DNA of 64,000 nucleotides from Perkinsela sp. pyNocScin1 (lineage: Eukaryota; Euglenozoa; Kinetoplastea; Prokinetoplastida; Perkinselidae). This document shows positions 43,681 through 52,961 of the stretch, one piece after another. Position numbers and translations under genes: made by a program. The stretch's first letter is position 1. Every line of letters starts with the position of its first letter. The notes under the pieces were generated by a model. That model saw only the letters and a list, made by a program, of their open reading frames with translations. It did no database searches and was not told the origin of the DNA. The stretch lies in assembly GCA_964019655.1 (NCBI GenBank), contig CAXHTR010000001.1, forward strand, positions 1,302,001-1,366,000, given 5' to 3'.

Positions 43681-44052
43681 ATGATCCGCAAAACGTTTTT
43701 CGGCTTGGTCTCTACGAACGGATTAGGTAGACTAACTCCCACACTTATGAATAGGCACTCTGGAGTGTGCAAATCTTGGATTGCTTCGAAGGGCTATGGG
43801 TTCATATCTCAAAAAGATGTTGACAAAGACATTTTCGTGCATTACACTTCTTTGACGTGCACGAAGCCACGTAAAATGATGAGTGTCGGTGAAGAGTGTG
43901 AGTTCGACATTGAGGACAATGAGGGGAAGAAACGTGCTATCAACGTCACTGCATCGGATGGAAACCCTCTGATGGGCGGGGATCTTGACCCGAGTATGAT
44001 CCCTCGCGCGAAGGAGGGAAGGACGAAGACAAATTTCTACCACTTGAAGTAG
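43681..44052 (+). CDS. Second mitochondrial cold-shock-domain protein, without RGG tail
   Basis: A 123-residue tandem paralogue of the previous gene. The N terminus MIRKTFFGLVSTNGLGRLTP is a short mitochondrial presequence. The cold-shock domain has GVCKSWIASKGYGFISQKDV (RNP1) and KDIFVHYTSL (RNP2), and shares the extended KPRKMMSVGEECEFDIEDNE block with its neighbour (there KPRKMLTVGEEVEMDIEDND). After the shared MGGDLDPSMI segment the tail is only about 15 residues and has no RGG. The pair is 120 bp apart, pointing to tandem duplication with divergence of the tails. Confidence 0.87.
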   Translation: MIRKTFFGLVSTNGLGRLTPTLMNRHSGVCKSWIASKGYGFISQKDVDKDIFVHYTSLTCTKPRKMMSVGEECEFDIEDNEGKKRAINVTASDGNPLMGGDLDPSMIPRAKEGRTKTNFYHLK

Positions 44053-44189
44053 AAACGCAGCTTTGCCATCCAAGATTGGTGAAAATTCTTTTCAATCATC
44101 TCAATTACCTGCATGAACCACTTCCCACGAGTGCATCGCGGGTAAATTCATGCTGAATTCTTTTCTATCAGGTTTTCACGAAATATTTA

Positions 44190-46010
44190 ATGAGCGCATA
44201 CAGCATCAGCTTCGAAGAAAAGGAACATTTACCCCGCGATCCAAACATCATAGCTAACCATTTTCACTGCAGTGTCGGGGGCAAAGAGCTTTTTCACGAT
44301 ACCCAGGTAAAATTTATTTGCGGATATCGTTACGGTTTGATAGGTCCTAACGGTTACGGGAAAACGTCTCTTTTGCGCATCATTGAGGGTCGCCATCTTC
44401 CATTCGGGGGCCTTTTGCAAGTGCAGCTTGTGCAGCAAGAACAAGATATAGAAGACATGGATTTAAGTGCGCTTGAAGTAGTTTTGCGCTCCGACAAAAA
44501 AAGATCTAAAATGATTGAAGAGCATAATGTGCTCCAGAACAAGGAAAATCTTACGACGGAAGAATACGAAACATTCTTAGCTTTACAAGATGAGCTGGCG
44601 CTCATGAATGTCGAGAAGGATGAAGGTCGTGCACGAAGTATATTATATGGTCTTGGGTTCTCAACCGAAGCTCAAGATAAGCCGACTCGCTCCTTCAGCG
44701 GAGGCTGGCGCAAGCGTATAGCACTTGCCTGCGCAGTTTTCATCGAGCCTGACTTCCTCATGCTCGATGAGCCGACCAACCACCTTGACCTGAATGCTGT
44801 TACGTGGCTTCAATCATACCTACCCAAGCAATACAATCAGAAGAAATCCAAAACTCTCGTCGTGGTTAGTCATGATGTTCATTTTCTCGATAGCATATGC
44901 AATCGCATTGTACATATCGATAATCGAAAGCTTTGCTTCTATACTGGTGGCTATTATGACTTCGTACATGCGCTTGATAACAAGAGGGCTGAATATGACA
45001 ACAAGTTCTCAAAAATTCAAAAAGAGATACATGCTATGAAGACCAAGCAGCATATGAGTCGCAAGCAGGTACAGACAATCATGGAAAGTCGTGCGCGGAA
45101 GGAGAGCACATCAGTATCAGACATTGTTTTAGAGAAGCGATCTGAGTATTCAGTAAACTTTCCCATTGAAAGCCCCCTGGCCGTTCGCGAGAGTGAGTGC
45201 CTAATTCGATTTTCAAATGTTGCGTTCAGCTTTCCCGGTAAGAAGCTTTTCAATGATGTTAACTTCGCTCTATGGAGCGACACAAGGATGACCCTTGTTG
45301 GACCTAACGGTGCGGGAAAGTCAACGCTGCTTAACCTGATGGAAGGCAAGCTTGAACCTTCTGATGGAACTGTTGACAGGTGTAGAGGCATAAAGATTGG
45401 AAGATATAATCAGCATTTTGTTGACACACTGCCTATGGACATATCAGCCGCTGATTACTTACAGAGCGTGGGCTTAAAGTCAGTTCACGATGCCCGACGG
45501 AGGCTCGGAAGCTTCGGGCTAGAATCGAAAGTGCACCTAAACAAAATAGCAACATTGAGTGGTGGACAAAAATCCCGAATTGCGCTTGCTGCTATCAGCA
45601 TGAATAGACCGCACTTGCTTTTGCTTGATGAGCCCACCAATCATCTTGACATGGAGAGTATCGAAGCTCTCGCCTCAGCTATCAATAATTATCAAGGTGG
45701 CGTTGTGGTTGTGACACATGATGCACGCCTAATCTTGGAAACCAACTTAGCTATATGGCTGGTCAGCGAGAGCAATGTCAAAGAGTTTCATGGCGACCTA
45801 GATGACTACAGAGAATATGTTCTCGACGTCTTAAAAGCTGAGGAAGATGTTCGAGAAGCTGAAAAACTCGCAAGAAAGATGGCAAAGGCAGCTGTCCAGA
45901 CTGAGCAAGAGCCTGTCAAAGAGTCATCAGTCCCATCCGCAGTCAAAGCAAAAAAAGCAAACCTAACTTCACTTTTCAAAAGGATCGATAAAAAGAAATC
46001 AAGCGCCTAG
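44190..46010 (+). CDS. ABC-F family twin ATPase (GCN20/ABCF-type)
   Basis: A 606-residue soluble protein with two ABC ATPase domains and no membrane segments. Domain 1: Walker A GPNGYGKTS, signature FSGGWRKRIALA, Walker B LMLDEPTNHLD. Domain 2: Walker A GPNGAGKST, signature LSGGQKSRIALA, Walker B LLLDEPTNHLD. The two are joined by a charged helical linker (about residues 265-325), the ribosome-contacting arm of the family. The C terminus is Lys-rich. ABC-F proteins act on ribosomes in translation control (GCN20) or ribosome biogenesis (ARB1). Which subfamily this is cannot be settled by eye. It follows the cold-shock pair on the same strand. Confidence 0.93.
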   Translation: MSAYSISFEEKEHLPRDPNIIANHFHCSVGGKELFHDTQVKFICGYRYGLIGPNGYGKTSLLRIIEGRHLPFGGLLQVQLVQQEQDIEDMDLSALEVVLRSDKKRSKMIEEHNVLQNKENLTTEEYETFLALQDELALMNVEKDEGRARSILYGLGFSTEAQDKPTRSFSGGWRKRIALACAVFIEPDFLMLDEPTNHLDLNAVTWLQSYLPKQYNQKKSKTLVVVSHDVHFLDSICNRIVHIDNRKLCFYTGGYYDFVHALDNKRAEYDNKFSKIQKEIHAMKTKQHMSRKQVQTIMESRARKESTSVSDIVLEKRSEYSVNFPIESPLAVRESECLIRFSNVAFSFPGKKLFNDVNFALWSDTRMTLVGPNGAGKSTLLNLMEGKLEPSDGTVDRCRGIKIGRYNQHFVDTLPMDISAADYLQSVGLKSVHDARRRLGSFGLESKVHLNKIATLSGGQKSRIALAAISMNRPHLLLLDEPTNHLDMESIEALASAINNYQGGVVVVTHDARLILETNLAIWLVSESNVKEFHGDLDDYREYVLDVLKAEEDVREAEKLARKMAKAAVQTEQEPVKESSVPSAVKAKKANLTSLFKRIDKKKSSA

Positions 46011-46446
46011 TCAGCATCACTGCTAATATACTTTGGAAGAATGACTTATGCTCTTGAAAGGTACTTTTCTCGATGAGTAAACAGATATTGTATTTTTACT
46101 TTTATTTTAGCTCTGATGAAATATGTGAAACAGCCTGCCTCATTCATAACGATGGGTTCTCTTGCATGCACATACTTATGAAGTCTGCACTACATAAATG
46201 ATGAATGATGAGCGGTACAATGCGTGGCAGGTCGCTTGTGGGAAGCCAACAGCAAACTGCCGTCTCTCTGTTGTGCATAGCCCCTGAGGCTTTTCAGTGT
46301 TTTCGTTGATCTCATCTGTTCATCATCAAGCACTGTCAGGTTTCCCTGATTACCTCAATGGGCATGAGCTGTATTCTTTGTGTGTATCTCATTTTTTTTT
46401 TTGAGCTGTAGCAGATGATTAAATTTTTTTTGGCATGGTATAAAAA
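46011..46446. other. Intergenic spacer with strong pyrimidine tract
   Basis: About 435 bases with no convincing frame. It ends in a long T-run followed by GAGCTGTAG and CAG (about 46390-46415), a good trans-splice acceptor for the small gene at 46447. A possible box C (ATGATGA near 46205) and box D (CTGA near 46288) are present but lack a closing stem, so no snoRNA is called. Confidence 0.5.
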
Positions 46447-46746
46447 ATGATCAATCCATTCTGCGGTGGTTTATTGCCGTATTGGATATCCCGATGCTCT
46501 CAAAGAAGGAGTTTGAGCCTAAGCAAAAGCTTGCTGATTGAAGAGAGTGGCAGTAAAGGCAAGAAAAGGTCAGTGGTCCCGATTTTCACCAGATACAAGC
46601 GATTTATGAAGCGACCTGTGCAAGTGAAATGTACACGCCATGGTCATGACCGTGATATCCGAACCATCGAGCGTCTTAATAAAGGTGAATATGTATGTCG
46701 AAAAGGTAAAGAGTGTGTATCGATAGAACCTTTTCCCCTCTTTTGA
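46447..46746 (+). CDS. Single-repeat Cys/His protein of the same new-looking family
   Basis: A 99-residue product. The first 50 residues are basic and hydroxylated (WISRCSQRRSLSLSKSLLI), consistent with mitochondrial targeting. Near the C terminus it carries one copy of the repeat found in the proteins at 30.9 and 34.0 kb: CTRHGHDRDIRTIERLNKG and then CRKGKEC, with Cys62, His65, Cys84, Cys90, Arg at His+4 and Ile at the Leu position. It ends nine residues later. Either it is a genuine minimal member or a remnant of a longer gene; the spacer after it shows no further repeats. It is the last gene of the + run, next to the tRNA-Asp at the convergent switch. Confidence 0.65.
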   Translation: MINPFCGGLLPYWISRCSQRRSLSLSKSLLIEESGSKGKKRSVVPIFTRYKRFMKRPVQVKCTRHGHDRDIRTIERLNKGEYVCRKGKECVSIEPFPLF

Positions 46747-46860
46747 GATCTGTATCTATTCGAAGCCCAATCGGGTTGTGGCTGATGACAGAATCTTCGC
46801 TTGGGCAAGCTTTTCTCACCTAAACAAGTCAATTACTTCTAAATGAGATGACATGAGCAT

Positions 46861-46865
46861 GAAAA
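46861..46865 (-). terminator. Pol III terminator of tRNA-Asp
   Basis: On the - strand TTTTC follows directly after the tRNA 3' end. A run of four T residues is the minimal RNA polymerase III stop signal. Confidence 0.7.
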
Positions 46866-46937
46866 CTCCCCGGCCGGGAATTGAACCCGGGTCACCCGCG
46901 TGACAGGCGGGTATACTTACCACTATACTACCGAAGA
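46866..46937 (-). tRNA. tRNA-Asp: tRNA-Asp (GTC)
   Basis: Seventy-two bases fold as a standard cloverleaf without an intron. The acceptor stem pairs TCTTCGG with CCGGGGA (two G-U wobbles), the discriminator is G, the anticodon stem CCCGC/GCGGG carries the loop CTGTCAC with anticodon GTC (46902-46904), and the T arm is CCGGG-TTCAATT-CCCGG. CCA is not encoded. It lies between convergent strand runs; in kinetoplastids tRNA genes are often found at such boundaries, where Pol III units may stop Pol II readthrough. Confidence 0.97.
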
Positions 46938-47418
46938 TAAGTATGGGATGTTATAGCTCAGACTTACAATTTTTCAATTAATGCAAAGAATCAGCTCATG
47001 CAGACATGTTGATCTCGCTCTCTTCCGATAAAGCCCAGAAAAAAAAAATCAGAGAGGAAGCAAAACTTTTGAGTCCTCATTCAATACGGAATTTCAATAG
47101 CATTTATCATCATGAGAGGAAATTGAGCTTCTAGGACTGCCTAACAGCATGACCGAAGGCTTTCGACATCCTTGCATAGCCGAGAGGTGACAAATGCGAT
47201 TCAGATACATCGCAGAATGCAATGTCTGCGAGAGTACATCCATTCAGTAAAATACGATGAGCAAAGTGAATAAACCGTGGCCCAGCTCATAGCCAGCATT
47301 CAAAAACTCTCGCAATTAATTATTATCAATCTGTACGCAACCAGCATGGAGTTATCGGCATTATATGTTAAAGATTGGGCTTAGTGGAGAAGCTGACTGA
47401 CTTCGCAGGCGTAGTTTT
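46938..47418. other. Spacer between tRNA-Asp and HSP70
   Basis: About 480 AT-rich bases without a convincing gene. They include a run of nine or more A residues near 47040 and the presumptive HSP70 3' UTR. No second tRNA is visible. Confidence 0.5.
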
Positions 47419-47950
47419 TTAATCGACTTCCTCAACCTTCGGTCCAGAGCTGCTCGGCGGCTTCGGCATGTCACCTCCCGGCTGTCCACCAGCGAACTGC
47501 GAGAAGTCCGGCATACCGCCGGGCATGCCGCCTGGCATACCCCCAGGCATACCGCCCTGGCCGCCCGCCTGCGCGTAGATCTTGCTGATGATTGGTGAGC
47601 AGATGCCCTCAAGCTCCTTCTGGCGGCTCTCATACTCGTCCTTACTTCCCTCCTGGCTGGTCTCGAGCCACTTGGTGACTTCTTCAACGGCGTCGAGGAT
47701 GGTCTTCTTGTCGGCCTCTTCGAGCTTGCCACCGGCGTTCGGGTCGTTGACGGTGTTCTTCATGCTGTAGGCGTAGTTCTCAAGCCCGTTCTTGGCCTCG
47801 ATCCGCTCGCGCTGGAGGCGGTCTTCCTCCTCGAACTTCTCGGACTCCTTCACCATGCGCTCGATGTCCTCCTTGCTGAGACGGCCCTTGTCGTTCGTGA
47901 TGGTGATCTGGTTCTTCTTGCCAGTGCCCTTCTCCTCGGCGCTGACGTTG

Positions 47951-47991
<41 letters not shown>

Positions 47992-49413
47992 TGGCACGCC
48001 GCGGGGCGCCGGTGGGATTCCGGAAAGGTCGAAGGTGCCGAGGGAGTGGCAGTCCTTCGTCATGCTGCGCTCGCCCTCGAAGACCTGGATGTGGACGCCC
48101 GGCTGGTTGTCGCTGTACGTCGAGAACGTCTGGCTCTTCTTCGTCGGGATCGTGGTGTTGCGCTTGATGAGCGCCGTCATGACGCCGCCAGCGGTTTCGA
48201 TGCCGAGCGTGAGCGGCGTGACGTCGAGGAGGAGGAGACCTTCGGTCTGCTTGCTCTTGCCGCCAGTGAGAATATAAGCCTGGACAGCCGCGCCGTAGGC
48301 GACGGCCTCGTCGGGGTTGATGCTCTTGTTGAGCTCCTTGCCGCCGAAGAAGTCGCTGACGAGGGACTGGACCTTGGGGATACGCGTCGATCCGCCGACG
48401 AGGACGACGTCGTGGATGGAGCGCTTGTCCATCTTGGCGTCGGTGAGGACCTGCTCGACGGGCTTGAGCGTGGAGCGGAAGAGATCGGCGCAGAGCTCCT
48501 CGAAGCGGGCGCGGGTGATGCTCGTGTAGAAGTCGATGCCCTCGAAGAGCGAGTCGATCTCGATGGTCGTCTGGGCGGCCGAAGAGAGCGTGCGCTTGGC
48601 GCGCTCGCACGCGGTGCGGAGGCGGCGGAGGGCGCGCTGGTTCTGCGAGATGTCCTTCTTGTTCTTGCGCTTGAACTCTTCGATGAAGTGGTTCACGAGG
48701 CGGTTGTCGAAGTCCTCACCACCGAGGTGGGTGTCGCCTGCGGTCGCCTTGACCTCGAAGATACCGCCGTCGATCGTCAGGAGGGTAACGTCGAACGTGC
48801 CACCGCCGAGATCGAAGATGAGAACGTTGCGCTCGGTGTTGTCGTTGACTTTATCGAGTCCGTACGCGATCGCGGCGGCCGTGGGCTCGTTGATGATGCG
48901 GAGGATCTCGAGGCCGGCGATGGAACCGGCGTCCTTGGTGGCCTGGCGCTGCGAGTCGTTGAAGTACGCGGGGACGGTGACGACCGCCTTCTTGACCTCC
49001 TTGCCGAGGTAGGACTCGGCGATCTCCTTCATCTTGATGAGGACCATCGAGCTGATCTCCTCGGGCGTGAACGTCTTGGACTCACCCTTATAGTTCGCCT
49101 CGATGACTGGTTTCTCGTCGCCGGTGTGCTTGACCTTGAATGGCCAGTGCTTCATGTCTGCCTGGACGACGGCGTCAGAGGTCTTGCGCCCGATGAGGCG
49201 CTTCGCGTCGAAAACAGTGTTCGTCGGGTTCATGGCGACCTGGTTCTTCGCTGAGTCGCCGATGAGGCGCTCAGTGTCGGTGAACGCCACGTACGATGGC
49301 GTGGTGTAGTTTCCCTGGTCGTTTGGGATGATGACGACGCGTTCGTTTTGCCAGACGCCGACGCATGAGTACGTCGTACCGAGATCGATACCGATAGCTC
49401 CTTCGTAGGCCAT
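47419..49413 (-). CDS. HSP70: Cytosolic HSP70
   Basis: A 664-residue product. It starts [20 protein letters not shown], has the phosphate loops [14 protein letters not shown] and [14 protein letters not shown], a conserved substrate-binding domain, GGMP repeats near the C terminus, and ends [11 protein letters not shown], the cytosolic EEVD tail that binds TPR co-chaperones. Its wording (VWQNERV at the N terminus, [35 protein letters not shown]) closely follows trypanosomatid HSP70. The coding sequence is clearly richer in G and C at third positions than the genes around it, a mark of codon selection in a highly expressed gene. A single copy is visible, whereas many kinetoplastids have tandem arrays. 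Confidence 0.99.
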
Positions 49414-49626
49414 AGGAATATTAATAAAGCGTGATGTAGTAAGAAGTCAAACAGGCCCCTGGAAAAATAAGAAAAGAGAGCATACGAGAGCCCGAGCAGT
49501 ATTCTATGTCATTTGCTGCATTTGAAAATTAAAAACGATTTAAAAGCGTAAAACCGAACACGAAGGTGCTCGCAGTCCACATGCTGAGCGAAAAAATAAT
49601 GAGATGTTAGGCATCGGTCATGGCAT

Positions 49627-50547
49627 CTACTCGAACAAAGCGTCTTCTTCGTTCGGAATCATCGCAAAGGATGCCTCGCGATGTCTTTTGCGCATCTTTG
49701 CTTCTTTTTTCGCAATGTACTGCGCTGCCTGTTCGCTTTTTTTGGTCATTGAAATATCCGCGCTCGACGGGCGTGGGTTTTTCCATATGCACTCTCCCTG
49801 GAAAAAGCCATCAATGAGGGCTACTGGGTACAGGCAGAAGCGCGGCCCGATTTCAGTGAGCTCCATGTCAGTCTTTGCCCCAGTGCTGATCTGGTAGTTC
49901 CGGAACCATATATGCCCGTCGTAGTAGAAAAAGCAGAACATGTGGTCGAAGAACGGCTTCGCCTTCGGGTGTCCTTTTGGGGATCCAAAAATCATGTTAA
50001 ACAGTGATTGAATGACACGGAGGTGGGCAAATTCCTGAAACTCTTTGTCGAAGTGGAGAAGCGGGCGAGAGTATTTCAGACAGTTTCCCTGCATCTTCAG
50101 CTCTGAGGCTGTTGAGAGGCTTTTCAGAACGAAGGACACTGAAGGTCCTTTTACCCCCTGGCTCGCCCACAGAACAGTGCCATTCTTCTTGGCGTTCAGA
50201 AAAATAGACGTGTTGCAGCTGTGTAGGTCAACAAGCTCCTTCATGAGGTTCACAAGGCTTTTCTGCACTGTAACTTTGCTGCTCAGCATGCTATGCGGGA
50301 TGAGGTCGTGAAAGTCTCGTAAAAGATAGCGCTCTTTCTTCGAAATCATGCGGGTCCCGAGGATGAGGCACCGCTGCTTGTTCTTGTTCAGTACACCGCT
50401 CTTTTTTGACGCAAAAGACGGTGTGTCAATCATTGAGTTCACGCTTTCCGTGCTTTCTACAGCGGGATGTTCGTGATGTGTCTCCTGAACGCTACTCGTC
50501 TCTGAGCCATCGACTGATCGACGCTTTTTCTGTGCTCTTTGTGCCAT
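49627..50547 (-). CDS. BRX1: Ribosome biogenesis protein BRX1 (Brix domain)
   Basis: A 306-residue product, the usual size. Brx1 acts in the nucleolus in early assembly of the large ribosomal subunit with Ebp2. The Brix domain is complete: RCLILGTRMISKKERYLLRD at its start, then LHSCNTSIFLNAKKNGTVLW, ELKMQGNCLKYSRPLLHFDK, GHPKAKPFFDHMFCFFYYDG, HIWFRNYQIS, and EIGPRFCLYPVALIDGFFQG near the end. Both the NCLKGSRPLLSFD and IWFRNYQI blocks are specific to Brx1 among Brix proteins. The N-terminal 50 residues are polar and less conserved. Confidence 0.95.
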   Translation of the reverse strand: MAQRAQKKRRSVDGSETSSVQETHHEHPAVESTESVNSMIDTPSFASKKSGVLNKNKQRCLILGTRMISKKERYLLRDFHDLIPHSMLSSKVTVQKSLVNLMKELVDLHSCNTSIFLNAKKNGTVLWASQGVKGPSVSFVLKSLSTASELKMQGNCLKYSRPLLHFDKEFQEFAHLRVIQSLFNMIFGSPKGHPKAKPFFDHMFCFFYYDGHIWFRNYQISTGAKTDMELTEIGPRFCLYPVALIDGFFQGECIWKNPRPSSADISMTKKSEQAAQYIAKKEAKMRKRHREASFAMIPNEEDALFE

Positions 50548-50661
50548 TGAAGATTAGTGTGTAAAATAATAGCACGTATTTTCTCTTGGATGAAAATTTC
50601 GGCAAACAAGCTGGGCACCGCTATCCTTCGCGGTCTTCTAAAAGCTCTCCAGCACAGCGAC

Positions 50662-51840
50662 TCATGCGGATGGCATATGAAAGCCGTTTCGGAAGAATAT
50701 CCGCAGCTCATCAGCGCTTTCGATGGCCTGAATAGTTTTTTTACGCAGGTCCATGATTGTCAGTATCCCTGCAAAAAGCCCATCCCAACCACGGAGAAGA
50801 AATGCGTCCCAGCAGCGCAGAACATCTTGCAATGGTAGCACATTGATTAACATAGTCATCCACCACTGCGCTGTGATTGAGCTAAGCACCGCGTCAAACT
50901 GCTCGAATTCACCGAATTTGCGACGCGTTCTCCGCGACAAGTGCTTTTGCATGACCTTAAAGAAGGATTTATTCAGGGTGCCGACGAGCGGAAAGCCTTC
51001 CTGGAACACCATGCGGAGGTTCCAGCGAGGGTCGTGAAAAAGTGCGCAGAGAATGCAGAAGGCGTCCTGTGGGCTAAACTGGAGAAGTAGAAATCCGACG
51101 ATGAAGTTCATGCCTTGACAGTAGCCAACGTCAGGATCGAACGATGCATACGCGTGAAGAACGCTCCGTAGCATTGCACACCCGATGCCCCTTGACCGAA
51201 AAAGTACGTGGGTAGGAAAGGTTCGGTCTAAGTCTTTCTCGATCAAGGACGCGTAAATTTTTGGAATCGGTTTCTCCTGGGAGCTATGCTCATGGAAGTA
51301 GGCGGATGTTGCCTCGAACGCATATGCAGACTGAAGGTCACCCGCATTTTTGTTCCGAAATTTTGCTGAAAGCGAAGGACAGAAAATTAATGTGCGCCAC
51401 AGACTACTACGCATTTCGGGATGAAAAAGGATCGATGAGGGCCCCCGGTCTAGGTTTATCTCATCTGGTAAGCGTCGGAGAATTTTTTGAACACAGTTGC
51501 TATAGAATGCGAGGCGATTTCGACGCTTTTTGGTCTGAAATGGATTCTCCGCAAAGGCTTCGTTTGCAAACTGTAGGATACGGAGAGAGAAATGCTTCTC
51601 GATGCCGATCTCGGGATCAGTCTGTATTGCTCGAAGAAATTCGTATATCATCGTCAGCTCTAAAGGTGTGCAGACTTTGGCCTGAAATTTGTGGCCTGGC
51701 CTTTCTTCATAGCTGAACTTTGATACAGTTTTATCAAACTGGTGAAGAACGATATCCTTCCATGGGACACTCGCGTGGAGAAAGCCTCGCGAGTCCAAGG
51801 TAATAACTTGTTTTTCAAAGAGCTCGTTTTTTGGGCCCAT
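50662..51840 (-). CDS. TBC-domain Rab GTPase-activating protein
   Basis: A 392-residue product. The TBC domain covers about residues 180-370. The Arg finger is in SLIEKDLDRTFPTH (IxxDxxR motif) and the Gln finger in DPDVGYCQGMNFIVGFLL (YxQG motif), so it is probably an active GAP. Downstream blocks FEQFDAVLSSITAQWWMTML and LRCWDAFLLRGWDGLF (family: W..WD.....G) complete the domain. The N-terminal 170 residues show no known domain. TBC proteins switch off Rabs at defined membranes; the target Rab cannot be predicted. The clathrin gene is the only other trafficking gene in the window. Confidence 0.93.
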   Translation of the reverse strand: MGPKNELFEKQVITLDSRGFLHASVPWKDIVLHQFDKTVSKFSYEERPGHKFQAKVCTPLELTMIYEFLRAIQTDPEIGIEKHFSLRILQFANEAFAENPFQTKKRRNRLAFYSNCVQKILRRLPDEINLDRGPSSILFHPEMRSSLWRTLIFCPSLSAKFRNKNAGDLQSAYAFEATSAYFHEHSSQEKPIPKIYASLIEKDLDRTFPTHVLFRSRGIGCAMLRSVLHAYASFDPDVGYCQGMNFIVGFLLLQFSPQDAFCILCALFHDPRWNLRMVFQEGFPLVGTLNKSFFKVMQKHLSRRTRRKFGEFEQFDAVLSSITAQWWMTMLINVLPLQDVLRCWDAFLLRGWDGLFAGILTIMDLRKKTIQAIESADELRIFFRNGFHMPSA

Positions 51841-52096
51841 AATAGTTTGTCATTGTACGCGGTGCAAAAGCGAGTTCAAAAAAAGTTTAGCCGAAATTGT
51901 GAGCTAAGAAACTCTTGTCCTATAGATGCCGTGCTAATTAATAAAGACAACGACATTCTGGATGCTATTTCTTGGAAAAGCAAAGGATCTATCAGGTATC
52001 AGCTTAAGGCCCAAGCATCGCCCAATAAGTCTCTTCTGAAAGAGCATCATCAAGTGCAACTTTTTCGTCTTTACAGCCCTTGATCGTAAGAAAATC

Positions 52097-52798
52097 CTAT
52101 TTTTCTTCTGAATATGCACTGTCAAGATTCGATGGGAGGGCACCCGAGTCTGCAATGATTTGATACTTTTTGAGGGCCTCTAACCGGCTCTTGGCGTCTT
52201 GCAGCGCCTCTTGTCGCTTTTCTTGGTTTTCACCGACTTGTTTGAAAACATCATGCTTAACAGCATGCGTGCGAGGATCAAAGGCTATGACGCTGTCTTG
52301 CAGGTATACCGGCATGTCTTCGCAATCACGCATGGTATAGCCTGAGGTATTTTTTTCCCGAGTGCCCATCGCTTGCTGATTATGGGCATTGGAAAGAATC
52401 TTCTCCGAAAACTTTTTTATCTCATCATCAACACTCTCACTCTTCTTGCCGCCGCCGGCTTTCGTTGCTGGTGCTTTCGAAGTACTATATGCCGGACCGA
52501 CTGCGTACTTTGCAGAGCGCTTACGGGGAAGCTCAATGCAATCTTTCGCTTTGTGTGTTTCCGATCCACAATTTTCGCAGCTTCCCGGGTGCCACCTTCG
52601 CAACGCCGATGGATGCTTTCCACTCCCTTTGGACAGTTTCGCAAGTTCTCCTGCTTTTCTGAGCGCTGAGTGCGATTTTTGATGTGCCATAGACAAATCA
52701 TTACCCCCTCCAAGGTACCAAGGTATGGCAGAGTAGGTTGTGTTCACAGTATTTGGGACGAGATGCGCCTTGTAACTGCCTCTATCGTTTTTATTCAT
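52097..52798 (-). CDS. SLU7: Pre-mRNA splicing factor SLU7, short form
   Basis: About 233 residues from the first ATG (52798; the frame opens earlier at a TTG). Blocks typical of Slu7 are AIPWYLGGGNDLSMAHQKSH (family: PWYxxxxxPTLKHQR), the zinc knuckle CENCGSETHKAKDCIELPRK, with its C-x2-C-x4-H-x4-C ligands, and a later AFDPRTHAVKHDVFKQVGEN. Slu7 acts at the second step of splicing in the choice of the 3' splice site. The human protein is about 590 residues; the short form here keeps the N-terminal core, in line with a genome whose splicing is mainly trans-splicing. It is probably nuclear. Confidence 0.88.
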   Translation of the reverse strand: MNKNDRGSYKAHLVPNTVNTTYSAIPWYLGGGNDLSMAHQKSHSALRKAGELAKLSKGSGKHPSALRRWHPGSCENCGSETHKAKDCIELPRKRSAKYAVGPAYSTSKAPATKAGGGKKSESVDDEIKKFSEKILSNAHNQQAMGTREKNTSGYTMRDCEDMPVYLQDSVIAFDPRTHAVKHDVFKQVGENQEKRQEALQDAKSRLEALKKYQIIADSGALPSNLDSAYSEEK

Positions 52799-52961
52799 TT
52801 TGATTCTATCTTTTACGTCATGCAAAAATATAAAGAATCAGCGGTAAATAACTTACTAATTGCCTGTTTGACACGAATCATACGCATCTACCATGTAGCA
52901 TCCATGAATAGCGATGCTTTTGCTGATCTGCACTTTCTTTATGCAATGGACTCCGAGATGC

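Noticed and set aside
46195-46295. Possible C/D box snoRNA
   Set aside because: Box-C-like and box-D-like sequences are present, but the flanks cannot form the terminal stem, and no guide match is evident.
48046-49254. A 402-codon open frame on the + strand
   Set aside because: It is antisense to the HSP70 gene and arises from that gene's GC-rich third positions. The product is low-complexity Leu/Val/Asp/Glu/Arg sequence with no homology.
51742-52083. A 113-codon frame on the + strand
   Set aside because: It is opposite in direction to the surrounding - strand run, overlaps the TBC gene start and has no recognisable content.
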